This document shows, one piece after another, positions 1 through 9,702 of a DNA stretch of 64,000 bases. The position numbers and the translations under genes are program-made. The notes below the pieces were generated by a model. That model had not been told where the DNA came from, made no database searches, and saw only the letters and a list, made by a program, of their open reading frames with translations. The first letter of the stretch is position 1. The number at the start of each line of letters is the position of its first letter. Where the stretch lies: positions 3,512,001 to 3,576,000 of the forward strand of contig CATIUR010000001.1 of the NCBI GenBank assembly GCA_949592205.1, given 5' to 3'. This stretch comes from Helichrysum umbraculigerum (lineage: Eukaryota; Streptophyta; Magnoliopsida; Asterales; Asteraceae).

Positions 1-124
1 TTACCCTTCATATTAGTGTACTAGCATTTTTCAAGGCTTAATTTAATATATAATGCTAAACAATAATATATGCCACACATTAATAACAATATAATCAAAT
101 ATAAATATATGAAAAATGCTAAAT

Positions 125-242
125 GTAGTTTATGCATTATGCTACACAATCATTTTGAAGTTAGTTATATAGTTGTTGTTAACGTAGTTTATGCATTATG
201 CTACACAATCATTTTGAAGTTAGTTATATAGTTGTTGTTAAC
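125..242. repeat. 59-bp tandem duplication
   Basis: Two consecutive, near-identical 59-bp units start at 125 and 184, each beginning GTAGTTTATGCATTATG. The terminal stop codon (201-203, minus strand) of the proteasome-like reading frame lies inside the second unit, so the last residues of that frame are encoded by repeat sequence. Confidence 0.85.
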
Positions 243-1244
243 ATCTATAACTAATAGCCTTTTGAACTGATGTAAGTAAGGGGATTTGGACTCAAATGAT
301 TCCTTATTACCCTGCAGAAAAAAAAGTATTATATCATGGTATCCATAACAGGGATCATCATCATTAATGAGAAGAGCAAACATACCTTTGTTATAACACA
401 CACATCTACATTGCTTCCACTTCCCAGATCATTAAATATGCCAGAGCATATAGCCTTGGTTACCAACTTCACTCCTTCCCTCTGTAAATATATATAAAAG
501 AAAATAAACACTCTTTAATTTTCAAGATGTTACAAATCACCATGCTAGGGACACAAAAAATGATGAGTTAACAAATTTTGAAAGACATCATTATAATGAT
601 AAAACTCACAGTAAGCCCTTCACGATACTCTGATTCAAAGATAGCCATGGCCGCAAGAGACCCAGAGCCCATAGTGGCAAATGGGAGAGTGTCGGCTGAT
701 CCATGAGGATAGATCTATACAAATCAATAGATTTGGAACCATTAGCACATTGTCTTACAAGTAAAAAGGATTTCATAGATGCCTCAAAATTAGATTAACT
801 CACTGTATGTAGATGTGGGCCCGTCACATCAACTCCCCCAAGAACCAAAGCAGCAGATACATGACCTTGGTATCTGGGTAAGCAAAAACAAAGTCAGGCA
901 TTCCAAAATGAACGAGAAAACACCGACATTCATCACATTTAGACTTAAGCTTACCGAAAAAGATGAGGCTTCAAAAGAGTAGCTGCTGTCACAACCCTTG
1001 ATTCGCGACCAGTGTGATATCTGTGCAGCTTCAGTGGCGAGCTGATGTTGTCTACAGAAAGAGATATTTTCCAATTAAGACTTAATGGGTCCTTATAAAG
1101 GGTGATAATTTGCAAAATATGTGAGTAGAATAGAACCTGTGACAGCTTCTGTATCAGCAGCAGTTCCAGCTCCACAGCTATATATGTTTGGAGCCATATC
1201 ATGAATCTTTTCACAGTTCTTGTCAGCAACAATGGGACCCTCCG
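201..1244 (-). pseudogene. PBB: 20S proteasome subunit beta type-7-like exons (N-terminus missing)
   Basis: Six exon blocks can be read on the minus strand: about 1244-1137, 1051-955, 873-804, 714-610, 481-386 and 311-201. All have GT/AG borders and compatible phases. Recognisable segments are EGPIVADKNCEKIH, GAGTAADTEAVT, GHVSAALVLGGVDVTGPHLH, IYPHGSADTLPFATMGSGSL and ICSGIFNDLGSGSNVDVCVI, which are hallmarks of the plant beta-2 (trypsin-like) subunit PBB. In the family the mature enzyme starts with a catalytic Thr1, assisted by Asp17 and Lys33. Here the propeptide, Thr1 and the Asp17 region are absent, and only the Lys33 region (ADKNC) remains. The 5' end is instead fused in frame to a methyltransferase-like exon. 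The C-terminal tail is short and diverged, ending in a tandem repeat. It cannot encode an active protease. It could still be transcribed and spliced, since its splice sites are conserved. Confidence 0.8.
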
Positions 1245-2743
1245 TCATTGAAACATTCTCGGCACATGCAACCATATCCCTATCTCCCCCACCGTCTTCG
1301 ATAGGTTTAGGTTTGATGTTAAAGAAGCCACTGTTTCCACTATCATACGCATCATCCGGACGCTTTCCACGTCCTTTCTTAGGTTCATATAGAGGATATC
1401 CACTCTTGTAGAACCTTTGATAATCGAATTTGCATTTATTCATCTCCACTACACCTCTGATATCCCAACTAAGATAGGGCTGGTTTTCATTCAGCAGGAG
1501 CCTCAGAACCCCACCCTCCTTTAAGAGAGGCACGCACTCTCTTATTATTCTATCAAGAAAATCTCGGTGAAGACCGGCTTCGATGGGATCTTCATCCAGA
1601 TGAGGGAAATTGAACTGGATGAGATTATACCGCCAATTGTGTCCAAGATACGGATGATTTTTGAGGTTTGTGGCATCCGCCTCATGCGAGACGGTCACAT
1701 TCTTAAACTGCCGTAATTTGCTGATGTTCTTTCTTGCGGCCTCGAAGGTTTTAAGCACATCATCTACATATAAATAGTAAAATGTCATCAATGACCCAAA
1801 ACCACTTTGTATTATCGGTTAAAACCAAACCCAAAACCACTTAAACCAAAACTATATGGGTATTAATTTTTTTGGTAAAGGCAGAATTTTAATAAATTAA
1901 AAATAACAGCAAGAGTACAAATACAAACAAGATAATGCTCCAGCACCCATATTACAAGTTTTAGGCATTACAATACCTTTTAGGCAACTTTCAACCCGTT
2001 ACAACCATTTGGCCTGTTCCCTTTTAAGCTAACAATTTTTCACTTGACTTGATAAATAAAAAAAAAGATGACCAATCGACCAATTCATACATAATGTGAA
2101 TCGACCCACTTATAGATAACCCAACTTAACCCATCTATTGGCAGATGGGTGATAATTGACACCTATCCAAATTAAAGCAATTCTAAAACCAAGTCAGAAC
2201 ACAATTACGGAATAAGCTCAGATCATCAAAAGTCGAACACTATTTGAATGTTTAATCATTACTATATGAAACTAAAGCAAATGCATAACTGTGATCTATG
2301 ATACATAAAACATATGCAGACTCAAACAAGCAAAGATGTAAGTATACAGGACACACTAAACAGGAGAAACAAAAGACACTTTAAATGCACTATGTCTAAG
2401 TATTGACCATACAACAGCTATATCTTAGAATTGACTAACACTTGGGTTTTAATGAACACCCCTATAGATTAAATAACTATATAACAACAAAAACAATAAA
2501 TACACACCTTTAATTTCATATGAGGTAGTTTGAACCAATATTGTAATCCATCAACCCGTGACTTTCCAATGCCTCAAGCGTATAGCTAAAGTTTGCCTCC
2601 CCTAGTAGGAGACAACGTTTAACTGCTTTGGCTTCTTTAACCACCGATAACGATTCCTTTTTGAAGGGCGAGGCTTTGTTGAGAGGAATCGAAGCAGTAT
2701 ACTTCAAAAATATGGAAACGAAGAGGGTTAAACATAAGATCAC
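1137..2743 (-). pseudogene. BMT5-like rRNA (uridine-N3) methyltransferase segment fused to PBB
   Basis: Two exons on the minus strand, about 2743-2508 and 1763-1137, are separated by a roughly 745-bp intron with GT (2507) and AG (1764) borders. Exon 1 carries the glycine-rich SAM-binding start KRCLLLGEANFSYTLEAL. Exon 2 carries NLIQFNFPHL, then GLHRDFLDRIIRECVPLL and a KEGGVLRLL strand, then YPLYEPKKGRGKRPDDAY. This order fits the DUF2431/BMT5-like family, which methylates U in 25S rRNA in the nucleolus. Near the end of exon 1 the frame that matches the family (reading TSYEIK up to the donor) is shifted by one base from the KRCLLLGEANF frame, so the gene is broken. Exon 2 continues without a stop into proteasome sequence at about 1244. 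The inverted copy at 3176-4683 shares the frameshift, so the break predates the duplication. Confidence 0.7.
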
Positions 2744-2894
2744 AGTTTGTATAGGATTCGCGTATAATTAAACAGGGGATTTTAAAGGTATAGGATTAGT
2801 CGCAATTTTATGAGAAATTTGATTAATCGCACCATTATACAATAAAATAGGATAGGATGATCATAGTTTAATAATTTGGATACATGAGTAATGC
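1228..2894. repeat. Left arm of a 1.67-kb inverted duplication
   Basis: The sequence 1228-2894 is near-identical to the reverse complement of 2981-4659, with an 86-bp spacer. The arms include both BMT5-like exons, the intron and upstream DNA. The outer limit is about six codons into the proteasome-like part, at CCCATTGTT. Differences are scattered substitutions and small indels, including a 7-bp insertion in the right arm. Confidence 0.9.
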
Positions 2895-2980
2895 ACATTT
2901 TGTCCCGAAAATAATTGTTCCAATGTAATCGATGATTTGTTGTTGATAAAGTCATGCATCCATGCATCCAAATTATTCAT

Positions 2981-4659
2981 GCATTACTCATGCATCCAAA
3001 TTATTAAACTATGATCATCCTATTCTATTTTATTGTATAATAGTAAGATTAATCAAATTTTTCATAAAATTGCGACTAATCCTATACCTTTAAAATCCCC
3101 TGTTTAATTATACGCGAATCCTATACAAACTGTGATCTTATGTTTAACCCTCTTCGTTTCCATATTTTTGAAGTATACTGCTTCGATTCCTCTCAACAAA
3201 GCCTCACCCTTCAAAATGGAAAAAGGAATCGTTATCGGTGGTTAAAGAAGCCAAAGCAGTTAAACGTTGTCTCCTACTAGGGGAGGCAAACTTTAGCTAT
3301 ACGCTTGAGGCATTGGAAAGTCACGGGTTGATGGATTACAATATTGGTTCAAACTACCTCATATGAAACTAAAGGTGTGTATTTATTGTTTTTGTTGTTA
3401 TATAGTTATTTAATCTATAGGGGTGTTCATTAAAACCCAAGTGTTAGTCAATTCTAAGATATAGCTGTTGCTGTTGTATGGTCAATACTTAGGCATAGTG
3501 CATTTAAAGTGTCTTTTGTTTCTCCTGTTTAGTGTGTCCTGTATACTTACATCTTTGCTTGTTTGAGTCTGCATATGTTTTATGTATCATAGATCACAGT
3601 TATGCATTTGCTTTAGTTTCATATAGTAATGATTAAACATTCAAATAGTGTTCGACTTTTGATGATCTGAGCTTATTCCGTAGTTGTGTTCTGACTTGGT
3701 TTTAGAATTGCTTTAATTTGGCTAGGTGTCAATTATCACCCATCTGCCAATAGATGGGTTAAGTTGGGTTATCTATAAGTGGGTCGATTCACATTATGTA
3801 TGAATTGGTCGATTGGTCATCTTTTTTCTATTTATCAAGTCAAGTGAAAAATTGTTAGCTTAAAAGGGAACAGGCCAAATGGTTGTAACGGGTTGAAAGT
3901 TGCCTAAAAGGTATTGTAATGCCTAAAACTTGTAATATGGGTGCTGGAGCATTATCTTGTTTGTATTTGTACTCTTGCTGTTATTTTTAATTTATTAAAA
4001 TTCTGCCTTTACCAAAAAAACTAATACCCATATAGTTTTGGTTTAAGTGGTTTTGGGTTTGGTTTTAACCGATAATACAAAGTGGTTTTGGGTCATTGAT
4101 GACATTTTACTATTTATCTGTAGATGATGTGCTTAAAACCTTCGAGGCCGCAAGAAAGAACATCAACAAATTACGGCAGTTTAAGAATGTGACCGTCTCG
4201 CATGAGGTGGATGCCACAAACCTCAAAAATCATCCGTATCTTGGACACAATTGGCGGTATAATCTCATCCAGTTCAATTTCCCTCATCTGGATGAAGATC
4301 CCATCGAAGCCGGTCTTCACCGAGATTTTCTTGATAGAATAATAAGAGAGTGCGTGCCTCTCTTAAAGGAGGGTGGGGTTCTGAGGCTCCTGCAGAATGA
4401 AAACCAGCCCTATCTTAGTTGGGATATCAGAGGTGTAGTGGAGATGAATAAATGCAAATTCGATTATCAAAGGTTCTACAAGAGTGGATATCCTCTATAT
4501 GAACCTAAGAAAGGACGTGGAAAGCGTCTGGATGATGCGTATGATAGTGGAAACAGTGGCTTCTTTAACATCAAACGTAAACCTATCGAAGATGGTGGGG
4601 GAGATAGGGATATGGTTGCATGTTCCGAGAATGTTTCAATGACGGAGGGTCCCATTGTT
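2981..4659. repeat. Right arm of the 1.67-kb inverted duplication
   Basis: This is the mirror image of 1228-2894. The outer junction shows a short duplication: GTTTCAATGACG occurs at about 4633 and again immediately after the end of homology, suggesting a repair-type junction. The right arm loses proteasome homology at this point. Confidence 0.9.
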
Positions 4660-4683
4660 TCAATGACGAAGCATTGTGGATGA
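3176..4683 (+). pseudogene. BMT5-like methyltransferase fragment, inverted copy
   Basis: This is the plus-strand copy of the BMT5-like segment. Exon 1 (about 3176-3373) holds the same KRCLLLGEANF-encoding stretch, but a 7-bp insertion near 3215 (AAAATGGAAAAAGG) throws the upstream frame out and creates a stop soon after. Exon 2 (about 4125-4683) is open, with NLIQFNFPHL, ECVPLLKEGGVLRLL and YPLYEPKKGRGKR preserved. A handful of residues differ from the minus-strand copy and there is no internal stop. After MTEGPIV the frame runs into SMTKHCG and stops, so the proteasome fusion is lost. It also carries the exon-1 frameshift seen in the other copy. It is a pseudogene, but transcription of either arm through the spacer would give long double-stranded RNA. 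Confidence 0.7.
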
Positions 4684-4768
4684 TGGATTTGTAGTTGGGT
4701 TTGAAAGAGAGGCTAGGGTTTTTAATGTTATTGTTTCTTTCTATAGTGGAACAAATAATATAATTACC

Positions 4769-4803
4769 TTTAATGAAAATGAAAATGAAAATGAAAATGA
4801 AAA
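4769..4803. repeat. (GAAAAT)n microsatellite
   Basis: Five consecutive GAAAAT-type hexamers lie just outside the right arm of the inverted duplication. Confidence 0.8.
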
Positions 4804-4925
4804 AATACGTTTACAAATACCAACTCATCCTAAATTAATTGTTCACGGGTTATAACGCACATTTCTAAAACAAGTATACTCATTATACTGTACTACTAAT
4901 AATATTGTATCTTTATCAAGTGCTA

Positions 4926-4933
4926 CTGTGATC
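4926..4933. repeat. 8-bp target-site duplication CTGTGATC (left)
   Basis: Matches 6097-6104 exactly. The uninterrupted site is seen in the paralogous copy at 7577-7584. Confidence 0.9.
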
Positions 4934-6096
4934 CAAGGTAGTTAAAGGCGAAGGCGAGGTCGAGGCGACAAGCTAATTTAATCAACTAAGGCGAGAGGCG
5001 ACAAAAGGCGACGCCCGAGTCACCTAATCTATTAATATTAGCTAATAACGTACAACACGTTATCTAATCAAAAACTAAAGAGTAAAGACATAATTCATTA
5101 AATCCTCTACCCTTAACCCTCCACACTTTCCGCATCCACATCATCATCATTCATTAGATCCTCGTCAATTAGGTGTAATCTACTCGGAGCTGCATTTCTA
5201 ATAGGACGTCGTGGTGGCTCGTTAGCTCCACTCATATCTGCTACATCTCCCCAAGTTAATCCTTCTTCTCCAATTTGAACAGGTTCATCTTCTCCGGTGA
5301 GCCACTCATTGTCATCATCCACATCATCCAAACAGATTGGATCAATGACATTTCTACTATCATAACGAGCTTTAAGCTTTTGATTGTACTTAACAAATAC
5401 CAAATCATTAAGCCTTTATTGTTCTAATCTATTCCTTCTTTTTGAATGAATTTGCTCAAATACACTCCAATTTCTCTCACAACCACTTGAGCTACAAGTT
5501 AAGCTCAGAATTCTTTACTGTTTGTATCTTGCGTGTGGATCAGATGAACAAACAAATTGCAGGTGCATTATAGAACAAATCGTAGGTGCATAACAGAATA
5601 TATACCAGGTGCAGAATAGGATAAATCGCAGGACAAATAACAGGAGCAGAATAGAACAAATCTCAGAAACAGAAAACTTAACAAAAAAATACAATACCTT
5701 TTATCTTAGTCTTCTTCTTCAGTCCTTCCTTGACTTGAAAATGATGATAACGTGGGATTGTGGGAAGATAATAGAAAAAGAAGTATTTTGATAGATTTAA
5801 TATAAAGGCATAAAGCATTATAAAAGCCACAACACAAGGAGAAAAGTCATAATATTTGGATAGTGGGCAAGTGGAAGAGTGCAATCTGGAGGACAAAAAT
5901 CAGACAATTAACACAAAAAGTCAAATAAAGCATTAAAGCTCTCCTATAAAAAAAAATCAAAAAAAGGCGCCCGCCTTTTTTTTGCTCGCCTCCTCGCCTA
6001 TTTTACAAAGTCGCCGCCCCGGAAACGCCTCGCCTGTTACATACCAAAGGCGACTTACTAGAAAACGCCTCGCCTAAGGCGCCTTTGACAACATTG
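4934..6096 (-). mobile_element. hAT transposon relic
   Basis: The 1163-bp element is bounded by imperfect inverted ends CAAGGTAGTTAAAGGCG and, on the other strand, CAATGTTGTCAAAGGCGCC. It is flanked by the 8-bp duplication CTGTGATC, diagnostic of the hAT superfamily. Subterminal regions are packed with GGCGA / CGCCT motifs on both sides, as in hAT transposase-binding regions. A decayed hAT dimerisation domain lies inside on the minus strand. The element is internally deleted and not autonomous. Confidence 0.92.
5113..5515 (-). pseudogene. hAT transposase C-terminal (dimerisation) domain remnant
   Basis: Reading on the minus strand gives the conserved hATC block SLTCSSSGCERNWSVFEQIH followed by SKRRNRLEQ, a stop codon (TAA near 5416), then RLNDLVFVKYNQKLKARYD and an acidic tail containing DPICLDD and LTWGDVADMSGA. 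This is the usual C-terminus of plant Ac-like transposases, where the domain mediates dimerisation. The DNA-binding BED finger and most of the catalytic core are missing. The in-frame stop and the truncation make it non-functional. Confidence 0.85.
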
Positions 6097-6204
6097 CTGT
6101 GATCAATATATGGGTGAAATTTGAAAACGAATGGTCTCGTAAAATACCAAGATGAAAACGTCAACTATTTAAATTTGGGGCAAGAAATTACTAAAGTTTA
6201 ACGT

Positions 6205-6987
6205 GACTTGTGCAAGATTTCTTCTAGGAGAAGGGTCCCTTCCACTTCCCTCACCTACAACAAATTAATTGTGAACTGTCGTATAATTGTAAAAGAAAAG
6301 ACGGAAAACTTCAAGATCACCACTCTCTACCCCTCTTAAGAGTCAATGTGCAAAGGACATATACAAATTGGAAGGAGTTTTCAAAGTACAGAATACGCAC
6401 TCAAAAGGCCAGTAACATGGATAAAGTAGACATGAATCCCAAAACATAAATGCTGTTGCAATCTATTTTTTAGATATGATCCATAAGAATAGGTTTTACC
6501 TGTTGCAAATCCAATCTGTGATCCGTAAGGTATGATCTCCATACAATAACCAGTATTTCGTCAACTCAATAAAGTTCAAACAATCACAAGCAAACACACA
6601 AAAGTTAGAATGTGAAGTACTTGATCAAGGGAATAACTTGCTTTAGTAAAGTATAGAAATGTCTAACCATGATTATTGGGTTGGCCATCTATACTGATAC
6701 AATCCCATGCTTTACAATTATATTGATGATTACAGTTGTAACCTACAAAATGTAGCAAATATATTTTCGCAGCAGTCGATACTTATTAGTGGTGGCCAAT
6801 TATACTAATCAATCTAAAAGGATTTAAGCTTTGTGTTACGCCAAGTCAGAATAAGTTAATGGTGGATTGTATCTAATTCAATTTTTTATGTAGAAATGAA
6901 TGGCCTTTACCAACCGTGACGCATTTCTATTACAAGTTTAACATGCTAAATTAATGAGTATCTACGACAAATTATTTGCACTTAGTA
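6205..6987. other. No recognisable feature
   Basis: AT-rich sequence between duplication copy 1 and the 133-bp array. I see no long reading frame, terminal repeats or RNA-like structure. Confidence 0.5.
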
Positions 6988-7386
6988 AAGATAGACAGTC
7001 AAAAAGTACATGATGTTGATGACCTTAACTTGAAATAACTTCACATTAGCTAGCCAAACACTAACCTCTGAAAGCAGTATCGATCACGATGATCATAACT
7101 GAACACGATTTCTTTTGATTAAGATAGACAGTCAAAAAGTACGTGATGTTGATGACCTTAACCTGAAATAACTTCACATTAGCTAGCCAAACACTAACCT
7201 CTGAAAGCAGTATCGATCACGATGATCATAACTGAACACGATTTCTTTTGATTAAGATAGACAGTCAAAAAGTACGTGATGTTGATGACCTTAACCTGAA
7301 ATAACTTCACATTAGCTAGCCAAACACTAACCTCTGAAAGCAGTATCGATCACGATGATCATAACTGGACACGATTTCTTTTGATT
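6988..7386. repeat. Three tandem 133-bp units
   Basis: Units start at 6988, 7121 and 7254 with AAGATAGACAGTCAAAAAGT. Copies 2 and 3 are nearly identical. Copy 1 differs at a few sites. Each unit contains the small palindrome ATCGATCACGATGATCAT. The array lies between the two copies of the segmental duplication. Confidence 0.92.
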
Positions 7387-7507
7387 TTTTTTATCAATAA
7401 CTGAACACGATTTCAAATGTTACGAAATTAATCATTATACTGATCCCATTTCGCTTGTGAATACTCACGCTCCCCACATCAACAATTCTTAGTTGAACTC
7501 CTGAATA

Positions 7508-8600
7508 ACACATTTTTAAAAGAAGTATAATCATTATACTGTACTACTAATAATATTATATCTTTATCATGTGCTACTGTGATCAATATTTTGGCGAAAT
7601 TTGAAAACGAATAGTCTCGTCAAATACCAAGATGAAAACATCAACTATTTAACAAGGTTGTAAAAATCGGTAATCGGGGATTAATCGGGCACGACCTTAT
7701 AGGGATTAATCGACCTAATCGGGGATTAATCGGGGATTAATCGGATTTTGACTTTTGTTGACTTTTTATACATTTATATAATAACCTTCAAATCTAGGTG
7801 TAAATATAGATATATTTTAAAGATCAAGGACTAAAATGTAATCTTTAGAGCTGCTAAGTTTATATGTACACATTAAATTGGACTAAAATGTAATCTTTAG
7901 AGCTGCTAAGTTTATATGTACACATTAAATTATGGTACTACATCATACAATATTCCCATTAAAATGTTAATAAACTTATAAAATGACCTCATTTACATTT
8001 TTTATTAATTAATTAACTATGTGACAAACTGACAATACTTTAGTTTAATTTTTGAAGTAATAAAATAAATATAAAACAAATGGATAAGATTTACACAGCT
8101 GTTAACAACTATCTTCTACCCCCACTTTCTTATCTTCTTCTATACGTATCTTAGCACCTAAGTCCACATTCCAACTTTATTCCACAAAATTTAAATAGAT
8201 CTAAAGAGTAAAGACACCATAAAATCAATAATGACTGGTAAACAACCGGCTTTGGTGACTAGCAACAACAACCAGCAGTGAACATCGGCAACAACAAATA
8301 GCAGTGAGTATGGACAACAACAATCGGAATCAACCACCGTCAGCAACTACCGGTTTTTTTTTAGAAACGAAGGGACATGTATGATTCGCTGAACCAACCC
8401 TTCCTGATAAACGTTCTGGATGTCGACTTTGACCCGAAATGTCACGTTGACCGGCGTTGACCGTTGTTGACCAATTATTTGAGCGATTAGGAATAATCCA
8501 ATCGGTCCATGCCCAAAACCAGATTAATCGGGGATTAATCCCGATTTTTACAACACTGCTATTTAAATTTGGGGCAAGAAATTACTAAAGTTTACCATGA
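7508..8600. repeat. Segmental duplication copy 2, split by a second hAT-like element
   Basis: Homologous to copy 1. It preserves the empty target of the first hAT element (CTGTGATC at 7577-7584) but carries its own insertion after CTATTTAA. Confidence 0.85.
7653..8558. mobile_element. Short non-autonomous hAT-like element
   Basis: The 906-bp element has ends CAAGGTTGTAAAAATCGG and, reverse-complemented, CAGTGTTGTAAAAATCGG. It is flanked by the 8-bp duplication CTATTTAA (7645-7652 and 8559-8566). Copy 1 has the unfilled site at about 6165-6172. Subterminal GGGGATTAATCG repeats occur at both ends. There is no transposase frame inside. A tandem duplication of about 60 bp lies at 7829-7928. Confidence 0.92.
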
Positions 8601-8698
8601 CGTAGATGGGGATAAAATTGTATGTACGCCGTAATTGTTCATTTTCACCACATGAAGGAGATGTCTAGGGGGAGTTTGGGTCGCTTATGTGTTTAAAC

Positions 8699-9541
8699 CA
8701 TAGTCACACAATTCGCTGGATCAATGGCGAATTTCAAATTGGTTCGGACGAACCCATTCGGGGTTCGAAAGCGTATCCATTCGCTCCCGATTCGCGAATT
8801 CAAAGAAAAAAAGGGCGAACCAAATTGAGCGAATCCAGCGAACCCAATAGGGGTTGGTTCAGCGAATTCTTGCTTCGAAAACGCGTATCCAGAAGTTTGG
8901 ATTCAGCGAATCATAATTGTCCCTTCGATTTCATATGGAAAAACTGATGAAGAAAGAAAAAGAAGGAAGATTTACTATACCGCCGGCGCAACCACTTTCC
9001 GGACAAAAGCTTGACTCCCGTTGCCGTGATAAACTGAAAACACTTACTTTAACTTTTTGTAATTGTATTGCACTTAACAGTTACAAACTTATTTTAGAGA
9101 GAGGATCACAAACGTATTTTAGAGAGACAGACATAGAAACGATTTGGGTTTATTTAGAGAGAGATAGATATTGTGATGTTGAGTGTTTTACAGCACATAG
9201 TACACAGACATCTATTTACTTAAATTGATATTTCCTATTATATCATTTTAATCATTTTTTAAATCAATCAAGTATTATATCCACTTTCCATTAATGACAC
9301 AAAGGCCCCTCTAGTTTATCTTTCTCTTCTTGACACTTTTAGTCCCCTGAGCAGAATACCATGTAAGTATTTACAATTCGAACCTATTATTGTATTTAGA
9401 ATTCGGGTACATCGTACCGGATCGTACCGAAGCGAACCGAAATGAGCCTACCCCCCTTCGAACCGAATTTTAGGGACCTAGCGAATTGCGAATTCGTACT
9501 GCGAATTCGTACCGGAGCGAATGGCGAATCATGTGACTATG
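8699..9541. mobile_element. Third hAT-like non-autonomous element
   Basis: The 843-bp element has inverted ends CATAGTCACACAATTCGC and, reverse-complemented, CATAGTCACATGATTCGCC. It is flanked by GTTTAAAC on both sides (8691-8698 and 9542-9549). Because GTTTAAAC is itself a palindrome, it could be either an 8-bp target duplication or an extension of the inverted ends. Subterminal GCGAATTCG-type repeats are dense. A 103-codon open frame (8917-9228) has no recognisable domain. Confidence 0.8.
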
Positions 9542-9668
9542 GTTTAAACTAATAAAGTATGCAAGTATCATCCTAGCTACTTATTTTCAGTTTTCATGTA
9601 TATATAAAAAAGTTGATACTTAAGTAATAATTAGCAGTTAAACAAGCAATCCCAAACAACACCTATGT

Positions 9669-9702
9669 GGGAAAAAAGAAAAGAAAAGAAAAGAAAAGAA
9701 AT
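9669..9702. repeat. (AAAAG)n microsatellite
   Basis: Repeated AAAAG units, starting in GGGAAAAAAGAAAAGAAAAG. Confidence 0.85.

Larger units (their letters stand above)
4855..6203. repeat. Segmental duplication copy 1, split by a hAT element
   Basis: Flanks 4855-4933 and 6097-6203 match copy 2 (about 7508-7652 plus 8559-8600). Shared text includes ACTGTACTACTAATAATATT before the break and GAAATTTGAAAACGAAT after it. No gene is recognised in the host sequence. Confidence 0.85.
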
